Shown here: positions 16,095-23,880 of the stretch, one piece after another | How positions within the stretch are numbered: the stretch's first letter is position 1 | Layout: the number at the start of each line of letters is the position of its first letter | Made by a program: the position numbers and the translations under genes | The notes under the pieces: model-generated | What the model was told of the DNA's origin: nothing | Seen by the model: the letters and a program-made list of their open reading frames with translations, nothing else | The model's database searches: none | Assembly (NCBI GenBank): GCA_964501365.1 | Contig: CAZCST010000016.1 | Location: 174,678 to 238,677 of the forward strand | Source: CAZAMB01 sp964501365 | GTDB taxonomy: Bacteria > Planctomycetota > Phycisphaerae > UBA1845 | Direction: 5' to 3' | Length of the DNA: 64,000 nt

Positions 16095-16917
16095 CGCAAA
16101 CCGGTGCGGCGGATCTGCGGCTCACGCGATCGGCGCATTCACTCAGCCAGTCGTCCGCCGCTTCGGGCCTTGAGCGCCATGCTGTGGCCCCGATCAAGCC
16201 CCATCCCAGGGAGAGGGGCGTTCGAATGCGCGGCAGTTCTTCGTGCAGGAATTCGATGGCCTTATCGATGCAGTCCCTGCGCGGCTCGCCGGCCAGCGCC
16301 GCCAGGGCCATTCCAGTCTGGGCGGGAAATGGCCGCAGCTCGCTGCCGAACATCATGCTGTTGCCGTAATTCCATCCTCCGTGAGGCATGGCCCGATCCC
16401 ACAGGAGCGAGACTCCCTCTCGCGTTCGCGCGTGCTTCGCAAGTTCCGCCGACCGAAGTGCGAGAATGGAGTACGCTGTCGGTTCAATCCACGAGTGCGT
16501 TCCGTCAACCCAGGACCAGCCCTTGAGTTGGGTGTTATGTCCATAAATGGCGGGGTTTGATTTGAACGGTTTCCCTTCGCTGCGGAGCAGGCACTCGACA
16601 GCGGCTTTTTGATTCGACGAGTAGTCGGCGCCGCGCGGAGCGCGAGTCTGATTCCACGCGAGGCAGGCCAGCGCCGTGGCCCAACAGGGTTGCAACACAT
16701 TTGCATTTACCGCCACTCCGCCATCCGGCTGCTGGAGCGTCGCCAGCCGGCGCAGGCCGCCCTCGAGCGACGGATGATTTGTGTTGCGCTCCGCAAGAGC
16801 CAGACACGCAAGGGCTGTGGGTTCTGCGCATGGTTTACCGGCGGGCTGATAGGACCAGCCGCCGTCTGCGTGCGATGCTGCAAGCAGTCTTTGTATGCAT
16901 TGTTCCTGCCAGCTCAT
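16018..16917 (-). CDS. Squalene-hopene cyclase/prenyltransferase-like alpha-toroid protein
   Basis: This 299-residue protein consists of alpha-alpha repeats with QW-like motifs: ASHADGGWSYQPAG, LATLQQPDGGVAVNA, GWSWVDGTHSWIEPTAYSILAL, MPHGGWNYGNS and LSLGWGLIGATAW. These belong to the terpene cyclase/prenyltransferase toroid superfamily. It is less than half the length of a full squalene-hopene cyclase and lacks a DxDD motif, so it is unlikely to be a hopanoid cyclase. It starts upstream of, and overlaps, the DUF362 gene, so the two form an operon. In planctomycetes such truncated toroids commonly sit beside DUF362 genes; that link is from memory. Confidence 0.75.
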   Translation of the reverse strand: MSWQEQCIQRLLAASHADGGWSYQPAGKPCAEPTALACLALAERNTNHPSLEGGLRRLATLQQPDGGVAVNANVLQPCWATALACLAWNQTRAPRGADYSSNQKAAVECLLRSEGKPFKSNPAIYGHNTQLKGWSWVDGTHSWIEPTAYSILALRSAELAKHARTREGVSLLWDRAMPHGGWNYGNSMMFGSELRPFPAQTGMALAALAGEPRRDCIDKAIEFLHEELPRIRTPLSLGWGLIGATAWRSRPEAADDWLSECADRVSRRSAAPVCDAMLLLADSTSCPLVAAQKELALGI

Positions 16918-17190
16918 GATTTCGTTCTGTCATCGTCCTTGCAAACCCGATTCTCGTGTTAGAGTCCGCCTGGGCGGCTGGTTTAAGCCTACATTTCTCA
17001 TGCGCATCTCCCCGGTCGCTTTTTGCGGACCCGATGCCCGCGAACCGGCCTATAAGCAGGTGGATCGCCGGAAAAACTTTTGCCCGCGCGAAATTCGCTT
17101 GCTTACCCGGGGAGCATATTCGACTTTGTAATGGACGCTTTGCGATGAAACGCACGGCAGCCGGGAGGCTGTGGGGTAAGGAGCGGGGCA

Positions 17191-17388
17191 ATGAACAAGA
17201 TCACACAAACGATTCTGAATTTCTTGAGATCCGAGGAGGGGCCGACAGCGACGGAATATGCGGTGCTCATCGCCGTCATTTGCGTAGCCGTCATTGGAGC
17301 GCTCTCCAGCTTCGGCGTTCACATGGAAAATTTGTATACAAGCCTGGCGTCCACAATTCCCACCGGCAGCAGCGCCGGGGGAAGCTGA
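17191..17388 (+). CDS. flp: Flp-type type IVb pilin 1
   Basis: This 65-residue prepilin has a short basic leader (MNKITQTILNFLRSEEG), then the conserved Flp start PTATEYAVLIAVICVAVIG with the Glu five residues after the cleavage glycine. The tail is short and Ser/Gly-rich (TGSSAGGS). CpaA should cut after Gly17. GGAG lies upstream of the ATG. It is the first gene of the Tad locus. Its mature part differs more from the other two pilins than they do from each other. Confidence 0.93.
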   Translation: MNKITQTILNFLRSEEGPTATEYAVLIAVICVAVIGALSSFGVHMENLYTSLASTIPTGSSAGGS

Positions 17389-17533
17389 TTCGGCGCAGGG
17401 CAAGGATTTTCAGAGACTCGGGCCCGGTGGAGGCGCGGGTTACTTGGGAGGGGCGGGCCAGCTTTAGCGGGCCAATGCGACCTTCGATTTCACCGGGCTG
17501 CCTGCGGCGGCCCTTGTTGGAGAGGAGTTCCGA

Positions 17534-17722
17534 ATGAAGGGTTTCGTACATTGCGTGAAGACGTTCTTGAAGTCCGAAGATGGCCCGACGGCAACCGAAT
17601 ACGCCGTCATGCTCGCCCTGATTATTATCGTCGCGCTCGGCGCGATTACGGGGCTCGGCACCACGGTCGATGCGATTTTCACGAACGTGGATAGCAGCCT
17701 GCCGACGGGCAGCTCGTCGTAA
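17534..17722 (+). CDS. flp: Flp-type type IVb pilin 2
   Basis: This 62-residue prepilin has leader MKGFVHCVKTFLKSEDG, then PTATEYAVMLALIIIVALG and tail DSSLPTGSSS. It differs from the third pilin at only six of 62 positions, and its flanks carry similar hairpins, so the two arose by recent tandem duplication. GGAG lies upstream of the ATG. Both carry a leader cysteine that would be removed on processing. Confidence 0.93.
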   Translation: MKGFVHCVKTFLKSEDGPTATEYAVMLALIIIVALGAITGLGTTVDAIFTNVDSSLPTGSSS

Positions 17723-17789
17723 GACGTGCTTGGATTCGGCTTCGCGCCGCCTGGGGCGGGCGCGCCGATCTGACGAACACATCGAGGCG

Positions 17790-17817
17790 GTGGGCGCCGC
17801 CGTCTGGCGGCGCCCAC
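17790..17817 (+). terminator. Strong hairpin between Flp pilins 2 and 3
   Basis: GTGGGCGCCGCC-GTCT-GGCGGCGCCCAC is a perfect twelve-base-pair hairpin. No immediate T-run follows, although TTTTTT comes about 20 bases on. It probably acts as an attenuator or mRNA-stabilising element that keeps pilin expression above that of downstream genes. Confidence 0.55.
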
Positions 17818-17932
17818 TTGCCTGCTTTCAGGGATTTTTTCCGCCGTGAGCCTGACGTGCTCGGGTGGGTTGGATGCGTCGGTCTGTTTTGAAACTTCCA
17901 TTCGGTCGCCGAATTGGGAAAGGAGATTTTCG

Positions 17933-18121
17933 ATGAAGAGCCTTGTCCAGTGCGTGAAAACGTTTTTGAAATCCGAAGATGGCCCGACGGCGACGGAATA
18001 CGCCGTCATGCTGGCCTTGATCATTATCGTAGCCCTGGGCGCGATTACGGGGCTGGGCACCACGGTCGACAGCATCTTTACGAACGTGGATAGCAGCCTG
18101 CCGTCCGGAAGCGCGTCCTGA
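17933..18121 (+). CDS. flp: Flp-type type IVb pilin 3
   Basis: This 62-residue prepilin is a near copy of pilin 2: leader MKSLVQCVKTFLKSEDG, PTATEYAVMLALIIIVALG and tail DSSLPSGSAS. AAAGGAG lies eight to ten bases before the ATG. The ATG at 17933 was chosen over in-frame upstream codons because the leader then matches the other two pilins. A hairpin related to the one before this gene follows at 18188-18217. Confidence 0.93.
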   Translation: MKSLVQCVKTFLKSEDGPTATEYAVMLALIIIVALGAITGLGTTVDSIFTNVDSSLPSGSAS

Positions 18122-18187
18122 CGCATGGCGACGCAATCCTGCAACGCCTGAGGCGTGCGGGGTGTGCGTGACGGAAAGTTACGGAAC

Positions 18188-18217
18188 GGTGGGCGTCGCC
18201 GCGCGGTGGCGCCCACC
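18188..18217 (+). terminator. Hairpin after Flp pilin 3
   Basis: GGTGGGCGTCGCC-GCGC-GGTGGCGCCCACC pairs along 13 bases with two G-T pairs. It resembles the hairpin at 17790-17817, so it was copied with the pilin. It lies just before cpaA. Confidence 0.5.
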
Positions 18218-18251
18218 TGTCCGCACTCTGCAACTTGGGAGCCCCTGCCCT

Positions 18252-18803
18252 ATGGATAGTTACTGGCAAATCACCTGCGCCATTCTCGTACCCGGCGTCC
18301 TGCTGGCCTCCTGGATTGACTATGCCCAGCGACGCGTACCCAACTGGCTCAATGCGACGCTGATCATCATTGGATTCCTGGTGCAGGCGGCGTATTTCGG
18401 CATGAGCGGTCTGACCACGGGATTTCTCGGCATGGCCACCGGCTTTGGCCTGCTCATCATTCCCTGGCTCATGCATGGCATGGGTGCAGGTGACGTAAAG
18501 CTCATGGCGGCGATCGGAGTGTGGCTGGGTCCCTGGCTCACGCTTTGTTCCTTTGCGCTGGGGGCGATACTCGGCGGCGTCGCGGCCGTGGCGATGATCC
18601 TTTCGACCGGACGCCTCCGCATGGCGTGTGCGAACTTCGGAATGATCATGGCGAAGTGCTCGAACATGCAGTCCATGTTCAGTGAATTCGGATCCGCCAA
18701 GAGTTTTGGCATGACCTCGCAGTTGTTGCCCTATGGCGTTCCGCTGACCGGCGGCACGCTCATCATCCTGGCGGGCAAAGTCTTCGGTTGGTGGGGGATG
18801 TAA
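18252..18803 (+). CDS. cpaA: Type IV prepilin peptidase CpaA/TadV
   Basis: This 183-residue polytopic membrane aspartic protease cuts the Flp leaders. Both catalytic motifs of the A24 family are present: SWIDYAQRRVPNWLN (first Asp, about residue 23) and GMGAGDVKLMAAIG (GxGD, second Asp). It lacks the N-methylase domain of PilD, as expected for CpaA. ATG 18252 was chosen because the first membrane helix starts there. It is followed after three bases by the TadE gene. Confidence 0.95.
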   Translation: MDSYWQITCAILVPGVLLASWIDYAQRRVPNWLNATLIIIGFLVQAAYFGMSGLTTGFLGMATGFGLLIIPWLMHGMGAGDVKLMAAIGVWLGPWLTLCSFALGAILGGVAAVAMILSTGRLRMACANFGMIMAKCSNMQSMFSEFGSAKSFGMTSQLLPYGVPLTGGTLIILAGKVFGWWGM

Positions 18804-18806
18804 GCG

Positions 18807-19238
18807 ATGAATCTCAAGAAACTGTTCCAAACTGTAGCCAGTCGGCGCGGGCAGCGCCGCGGAGCCGCCGTCGTAGAGTTCGCGGTGGTCCTTCCGCTGC
18901 TCCTGACGATCCTGTTTGGCATCATCGAGTATGGTTGGGTGTTCATGGTGCGGCAAACGCTTCAGACGGCGGCCCGCGAGGGATGCCGGATGGCCGTGCT
19001 CCAGACCACCACCACTCCATACACCAATGTGCTGGACCGCATTTTCCAGGTGATGCAACCGACCGGATTGACCAGCTATACAGTAACCATGACGCATGCC
19101 ACTTCGACAAGCCCGATCGAAACTGTGGAAGTCGAGATTCCCTATGACGACGTCTCTTTGATGGGCGGCTTCTTCGGAACCCATAATTACGACCTCGGCG
19201 GGACGTGCAGCATGCGCAAAGAGGGCGGCTCAAGCTAG
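18807..19238 (+). CDS. tadE: TadE-like minor pseudopilin
   Basis: This 143-residue protein has a basic leader (ASRRGQRRG) and then AAVVEFAVVLPLLLTILFGIIEYG, the TadE/TadG signature with Glu at position 5 of the mature part. A periplasmic region with QTLQTAAREGCRMAVL follows. CpaA should process it. It lies three bases after cpaA, so the two are co-translated. Only one TadE-type gene is present and no TadG with a von Willebrand domain is seen here. Confidence 0.92.
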   Translation: MNLKKLFQTVASRRGQRRGAAVVEFAVVLPLLLTILFGIIEYGWVFMVRQTLQTAAREGCRMAVLQTTTTPYTNVLDRIFQVMQPTGLTSYTVTMTHATSTSPIETVEVEIPYDDVSLMGGFFGTHNYDLGGTCSMRKEGGSS

Positions 19239-19274
19239 GTTGCGGCCGCCATACCAGCATTCGCAGGGGTACGG

Positions 19275-19310
19275 GGCCGCGTCCGATTCGACGCGGCCTT
19301 CCTCATTTTC
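19275..19310 (+). terminator. Rho-independent terminator after tadE
   Basis: GGCCGCGTC-CGATTC-GACGCGGCC is a perfect nine-base-pair hairpin, followed by TTCCTCATTTTC. It would end the pilin/cpaA/tadE transcript. Confidence 0.65.
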
Positions 19311-19518
19311 GGGACCCCAAACGCGGACAGAAGTCGAAAAATACGGGGGATCAAGAAATTTGAGACGATTTTCCAAGACCGGCCAAAACAATCCGATAAG
19401 CAAGTAACCCCTTTGGGGGCGGTAACTCTCAGGTAGGAAGGGTGCGCGACCATTGGAGTCGCTGTCCCGGCGAACATGTTGCCCGAAGTGGCGGGCATGA
19501 CCAAAAGAGGGCAGGAAT

Positions 19519-20640
19519 ATGAATCGTAGAGCAGCAATTCCATTGGTGGCGGGACTCGTAATCGGACTCGTCGCGGTAAAGCTGGTGATGGACTTCGTCA
19601 AGAAGGCGCAGGGTTCCCAGCAATCCCAGCAGAAATTCACGCTGGTGCAGGCCAAGCAGGACATCCGGGCGTACGAGAAGATCAAGCCCGAGATGATTCA
19701 GGCGATTGAAACGTCTGATTCCGTCCTCGCGCCGCAGGCCGAGCGCATGAGCACACTCGAAACCGTCGTGGGACGGGTGGCGATGAAGAGCATTCCGCAG
19801 AATTCCCCCGTTCTCAAGTCGATGCTTGCGCCGGAGGGCACTCCCGAAGGAATCGAAGGTCGGATTCCGCCGGGTTACCGGGCGGTTGCAGTCAAAATCG
19901 ATGAAGCCACCAGCGCCGGCTACAACCTGCAGCCTGGCGACTGGGTGGACGTGATTGTCGTGATGGACATTGAGACGGGATTGCGCGGCAAGAAGGACAC
20001 GCTGGCCGAGGTCATTCTTCAGCGTGTTCAGATCGCCGCCATCGGACAGGGAACCAGCGATCAAGGCGAAGCAAGCGGCGGCAAGGCCAAGCCGGCCAAA
20101 TCAGCCACCATTCTCGTGAAGCAGGAGGACGCTCCCAAGCTGCACCTTGCCGGGACGCGGGGCAAGATCACGCTCGTGCTTCGTGGCAGTGACGACAAGA
20201 ATAATGACAGCCCGACCACTGCGTATGGCAACGATATCATGGCCAAGCTGAACCATCAGCAGGTTGCCATGGCTCCTCCGCCGCACGCCGAGCCGGAGCC
20301 GGTCGTGGCAGCCGAGCCGGAAAAACTTCCGCCTCCGCCGCACACGGTCCTGGTGTTCCGAAGCACGGCACAGGGCAATACGCCCGCGGCCACGGAGCGC
20401 GTCACGTTTGAAAATGCGGACTCGTGGAAATTGCTGGAAGTCGGATTGGGTACACCCACTGGTTCTGGTTCCATCATGAAGGGAACCAAGCCCAGCGGTT
20501 ACAAGCCTGCTGCGACTCCGGCTGCCACTCCCGCCGCGACGAATCCGGCCGGTGCGCATCCTGTGGTCGCGCATCCGGTCACTGAAAACAACGAAAGCGC
20601 AAATGATCCCACGGACAATGGCGACGCCGACGAAGAATAA
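19519..20640 (+). CDS. cpaB: Flp pilus assembly protein CpaB/RcpC
   Basis: This 373-residue protein has an N-terminal membrane helix (AIPLVAGLVIGLVAVKLV) and an SAF domain (VQAKQDIRAYEKIKPEMIQ), then GRVAMKSIPQNSPVLKSML, PPGYRAVAVKIDEATSAGYNLQPGDWVDVIVVMD and TLVLRGSDD. This is the standard CpaB layout; the family stabilises the outer-membrane secretin. The C-terminal third is Pro/Ala-rich and low in complexity (PAATPAATPAATNPAG). The ATG is preceded by GGCAGGA. A new transcript probably starts in the 280-base gap before it. Confidence 0.93.
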   Translation: MNRRAAIPLVAGLVIGLVAVKLVMDFVKKAQGSQQSQQKFTLVQAKQDIRAYEKIKPEMIQAIETSDSVLAPQAERMSTLETVVGRVAMKSIPQNSPVLKSMLAPEGTPEGIEGRIPPGYRAVAVKIDEATSAGYNLQPGDWVDVIVVMDIETGLRGKKDTLAEVILQRVQIAAIGQGTSDQGEASGGKAKPAKSATILVKQEDAPKLHLAGTRGKITLVLRGSDDKNNDSPTTAYGNDIMAKLNHQQVAMAPPPHAEPEPVVAAEPEKLPPPPHTVLVFRSTAQGNTPAATERVTFENADSWKLLEVGLGTPTGSGSIMKGTKPSGYKPAATPAATPAATNPAGAHPVVAHPVTENNESANDPTDNGDADEE

Positions 20641-20670
20641 CGTCAGGCCGGTTCTAAGGAGGACCATACG

Positions 20671-22263
20671 ATGTTAATGAATGTCATGGACGGCCCCGGC
20701 ACTGCGGGGTCGAAGAAGCGTCGTCCGACAAATGGGACGATGGCTACGAAACTCAAGACGCTGGCCGTATTCGCCGCGTGCATGGGAGTGGCTTCGGCCC
20801 GTGCCCAGCAGCCCGCAGCGGGTGGCGCCGATTTTCGCGCCTCGGTGGTGGACGTATCGAACAGCTACCAGCGAATCAGCGTCCCCATTCACCGCAGCGT
20901 GACCATCGAAACCTCGGCGGAGTCGACCCGGGCCGACGTCATCGACCGTGCGATCGCCGATGTTCAGGTGGTCAGTCCGAAGCGAATGCTCGTGACGGGC
21001 AACTCCTTCGGCACGACCACGGTCGTGCTCACCGGCGGCGACAAGCAATATGTGTTCGAAGTCACCGTCGAACTCGATCTGAACGCGCTTCAGGAGACGA
21101 TCCGGCGTGTTGATCCGCAGTCCGACGCCAAAGCGACGTCGATGCGCGGCAACGTGCTCCTTGTGGGTACGGTCAGCAGTGCTGAACGGGCCCGCCGCAT
21201 CGTCGAACTCGCGGAACTGTTCGTCCCGAAGGGCGCCGATGGCGCGCCGTTGACGCACATTCAAAACCACCTGGAAGTCGCCGGTGAACAGCAGGTCATG
21301 CTCCGTTGCGTCGTCGCGGAAGTAAGCCGCGCTGCGAGCCGCGAGCTGGGAATCAATGGGTTCCTCGCCGGAGAAAACTTCAAGGACGCCTTCCTGGTCA
21401 ATCAGTTGGGCGGTATCAATCCGATCAACATCGGTGCGGCGGCCAGCTCGGCGGTCACTCAAAATCTGCCGTTCCTTACGGATGAAAATGGAATCAATAT
21501 CGCACGAACCCCGACTCTGTCGCTGGGCTTTCCGCGGGTTCAAACGCAGCTGTTCCTGAAAGCCATGGCCGACAACCAACTCCTGTCGGTGTTGGCGGAA
21601 CCGAATCTCGTAGCGATCAGTGGTGAGACAGCCACGTTCCTGGCGGGCGGCGAGTTTCCCATTCCCGTACCGCAAGGCAATCAGGGCCAAGTCACCATCG
21701 AATTTCGTGAATACGGCGTGCGGCTGAACTTTACGCCGGTGGTCCGCGGCAATCAGTTGATCCGCCTTCGGGTCGCGCCGGAAATCTCGGAACTGGATAC
21801 CACGACGGCCATTCAGATTCAGGGCTTTGTCGTTCCCGGACTCACCACTCGATCCACGGAAACGACCGTTGAACTGGGTAGTGGGCAGACCATCGCTATC
21901 GCAGGACTGCTCAGTGAGCAGTCGCGCGGTCTGGCCAGCCGCATTCCTGGCGCGGGTGACATCCCCGTGCTCGGTGCGCTGTTCCGTTCCGTCAATTACC
22001 GAAGCTCGCTTACCGAATTGGTCGTTCTTGTGACACCGGAAATTGTCGCACCGCTGGATGCGCACCAGAAGGTTCGCCTGCCGGGCGACGGCATTGAGAA
22101 GCCCAATGATTGGGAACTCTACGTTCAGGGCGAAGTCGAGCCGGCCAGAGAAAATCTTGGCAGTGGTCCCAAAGGTCATCGCGGAGGCATGCAAAAGTCG
22201 GATCCCGATGACTTGTCTCTGCACGGACAATGGGGACACGTGAGCGAGGAAGACGGGAAGTAA
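20671..22263 (+). CDS. cpaC: Tad secretin CpaC/RcpA
   Basis: This 530-residue outer-membrane channel for the Flp pilus has a long basic n-region before the signal peptide (KLKTLAVFAACMGVASARAQ, cleavage near residue 46). Then come the pilus-type secretin N-domain (SKxxxVTGNSFGTTTVVLTGG region) and a BON/KH-like part. The secretin core follows with VLAEPNLVAISGETATFLAGGEFPIPV, TVELGSGQTIAIAGLL and the closing PVLGALFRSVNYRSSLTELVVLVTPEIV. AAGGAGG lies eight bases before the ATG, which supports the long version over the internal ATG at 20740. It is 30 bases after cpaB. Confidence 0.95.
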   Translation: MLMNVMDGPGTAGSKKRRPTNGTMATKLKTLAVFAACMGVASARAQQPAAGGADFRASVVDVSNSYQRISVPIHRSVTIETSAESTRADVIDRAIADVQVVSPKRMLVTGNSFGTTTVVLTGGDKQYVFEVTVELDLNALQETIRRVDPQSDAKATSMRGNVLLVGTVSSAERARRIVELAELFVPKGADGAPLTHIQNHLEVAGEQQVMLRCVVAEVSRAASRELGINGFLAGENFKDAFLVNQLGGINPINIGAAASSAVTQNLPFLTDENGINIARTPTLSLGFPRVQTQLFLKAMADNQLLSVLAEPNLVAISGETATFLAGGEFPIPVPQGNQGQVTIEFREYGVRLNFTPVVRGNQLIRLRVAPEISELDTTTAIQIQGFVVPGLTTRSTETTVELGSGQTIAIAGLLSEQSRGLASRIPGAGDIPVLGALFRSVNYRSSLTELVVLVTPEIVAPLDAHQKVRLPGDGIEKPNDWELYVQGEVEPARENLGSGPKGHRGGMQKSDPDDLSLHGQWGHVSEEDGK

Positions 22264-22292
22264 CTCAAATCAGATCATGGCCAGACATGGCA

Positions 22293-22324
22293 ACGACGCC
22301 CGGATACGGGCGTCGTTTTTTTTT
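22293..22324 (+). terminator. Rho-independent terminator after cpaC
   Basis: ACGACGCCCG-GATA-CGGGCGTCGT is a perfect ten-base-pair hairpin running straight into nine Ts. It is the strongest terminator in the window and divides the Tad locus into cpaBC and cpaEF-tadBC units. Confidence 0.93.
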
Positions 22325-22618
22325 GCGGAGGCGGAGATAGGAGGCGGTGCGATCTTGAAGCCCTCGCCGTCATGCCTTCTGTTTTGGCCCATAATACCGC
22401 GTATGCATGAGCGCAGACCGGATTGAGCAAGCCTAAGAAGTGGGCCCCGCGTGGCTGACCGATATACGACAATATAGACAGGAGGGCGCAGGGCGTTGAA
22501 GGAAACGCCGTGCGCGGTGTCCCTTGGTACCCCACCGCCTCGCCCCGTGACGAGCCCAAACCGGTTGTGGCTCGCTCTTCAAGGGGGGAAGCAGGGTCAT
22601 CGGAATCACGCTGGGAAC
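22325..22618. other. Leader region before cpaE
   Basis: About 290 bases with no gene. After the terminator, a new promoter must lie here; TATAGA at about 22471-22476 is a possible -10 box but its -35 is poor. GCAGGGCGTTGAAGGAAACGCC hints at a small hairpin before cpaE. Confidence 0.35.
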
Positions 22619-23803
22619 ATGGCCCACGACCTGAAACTCATTCTTTTTAACCGTGATGAGACGAGCGTTGCCGAATTGCGCGCCCAACTCCATCATCTCG
22701 ACGGCGTCAAGATCGTAGCTGAAGTTGACGAGCCGGCGCTCATTTCGCAGGCGGTGTCCCAGTTCAATCCGGACGTCCTGGTGGCGAATCTCGATCCGGG
22801 ACCGGAACTCATCCTGCCCCTGATCGGTGAAGTCGCAATCGCGAATCCCGGCGTGGCCATCTTCGCAGTATCTCAATCCACCGAGGGATCGCTGATTCTT
22901 CAGGCGATGCGGCTGGGCATCAAGGAGTTTTTCCCCAGGCCCATTGATCCCGCCATGCTCGAAGAGGCCCTCGGGAAAGTCGCCTCGCACCGGAAGGACA
23001 ACCGGCACAGCGGCAAGTTGATCACCGTAACGGGTACATCCGGAGGTGTCGGCGCGACGACCATTGCGACCAATCTGGCGGTTGAACTCGGGCAACTGGC
23101 CCCGCGAAAAGTCACGGTCGTCGATCTTGATTTTCGATTCGGTCAGGTGGCTACATTCCTCGATGTGGATCCGCAATATACACTGGCCGATTTGTGCCAA
23201 TCAGCCGAACAACTGGAAACCGCCACCATCAACCGGGCCCTCGTGCATCACAACTCAGGAATCAATGTGCTCAGCAGGCCGCTTCACTTTGCGGAAGCTG
23301 ACGCGATCACGGCGGCCGCCTGCGTCGGGGTGATGTCTTCGCTGCTTCAGATGAATGAATATATTGTGACGGACGGACCGACTCGCTTCGACCAGGGAGC
23401 CCAGTCTGTTTTTGCACTGTCCGATATCAATATCATTGTGGTGCAATTGCTCGTTCCCAGCGTGCGGAACGCCCTTCGCATCGTCGAGGCCATGCGCGAG
23501 AGCGGATACAACATGGATCGCACGCGGTTGCTGTGCAATCGTGAAGGCCGTGAATCGGGACACCTGTCCGAAAAAAACGTAAGCGAAACGCTGGGGATCC
23601 CGGTGTTCGCGACCATCCCGGACGATTGGGAAATGGTGAGCGGCGCGATCAATCTCGGCGAGCCGCTTTTGATGCACAGTCCGAAAAGCAAAGTTCGGAT
23701 GAGTCTTCAGGAAATTGCCACGCGGTTCCACAGACCCGCCCCAGACGCCGATGATAAGGAACCGAAGAAGAGCCTTATTGGGCGCATTTTCGCCAATAGT
23801 TAG
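22619..23803 (+). CDS. cpaE: Tad pilus localisation ATPase CpaE/TadZ
   Basis: This 394-residue protein has an N-terminal receiver-like domain (LKLILFNRDETSVAELRAQL to about 120) and a MinD/ParA-like ATPase. Its deviant Walker A is VTGTSGGVGATTIATNLAVE (about 139-158), where the usual GKT lysine is replaced (GVGATT), as in many TadZ proteins. VVDLDFRFGQVATFLD and the PTRFDQGAQ segment follow. TadZ places the pilus machine at the cell pole. ATG 22619 with GGGA close by marks the start; the longer upstream frame has no domain. Confidence 0.93.
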   Translation: MAHDLKLILFNRDETSVAELRAQLHHLDGVKIVAEVDEPALISQAVSQFNPDVLVANLDPGPELILPLIGEVAIANPGVAIFAVSQSTEGSLILQAMRLGIKEFFPRPIDPAMLEEALGKVASHRKDNRHSGKLITVTGTSGGVGATTIATNLAVELGQLAPRKVTVVDLDFRFGQVATFLDVDPQYTLADLCQSAEQLETATINRALVHHNSGINVLSRPLHFAEADAITAAACVGVMSSLLQMNEYIVTDGPTRFDQGAQSVFALSDINIIVVQLLVPSVRNALRIVEAMRESGYNMDRTRLLCNREGRESGHLSEKNVSETLGIPVFATIPDDWEMVSGAINLGEPLLMHSPKSKVRMSLQEIATRFHRPAPDADDKEPKKSLIGRIFANS

Positions 23804-23880
23804 TCCATGGGGTGGTTCGCCATACCGCACTGTGGTTTGGGCCTGGGGGATCTAGAGGGAACTGTTCAGGGGGATTTGTC

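Noticed and set aside
19340..19450. c-di-GMP (GEMM-I) riboswitch before cpaB
   Set aside because: The GEMM core words (CACAGGGCAAACC, GGUAGGYAGCGGGGUUAC) are not present in order.
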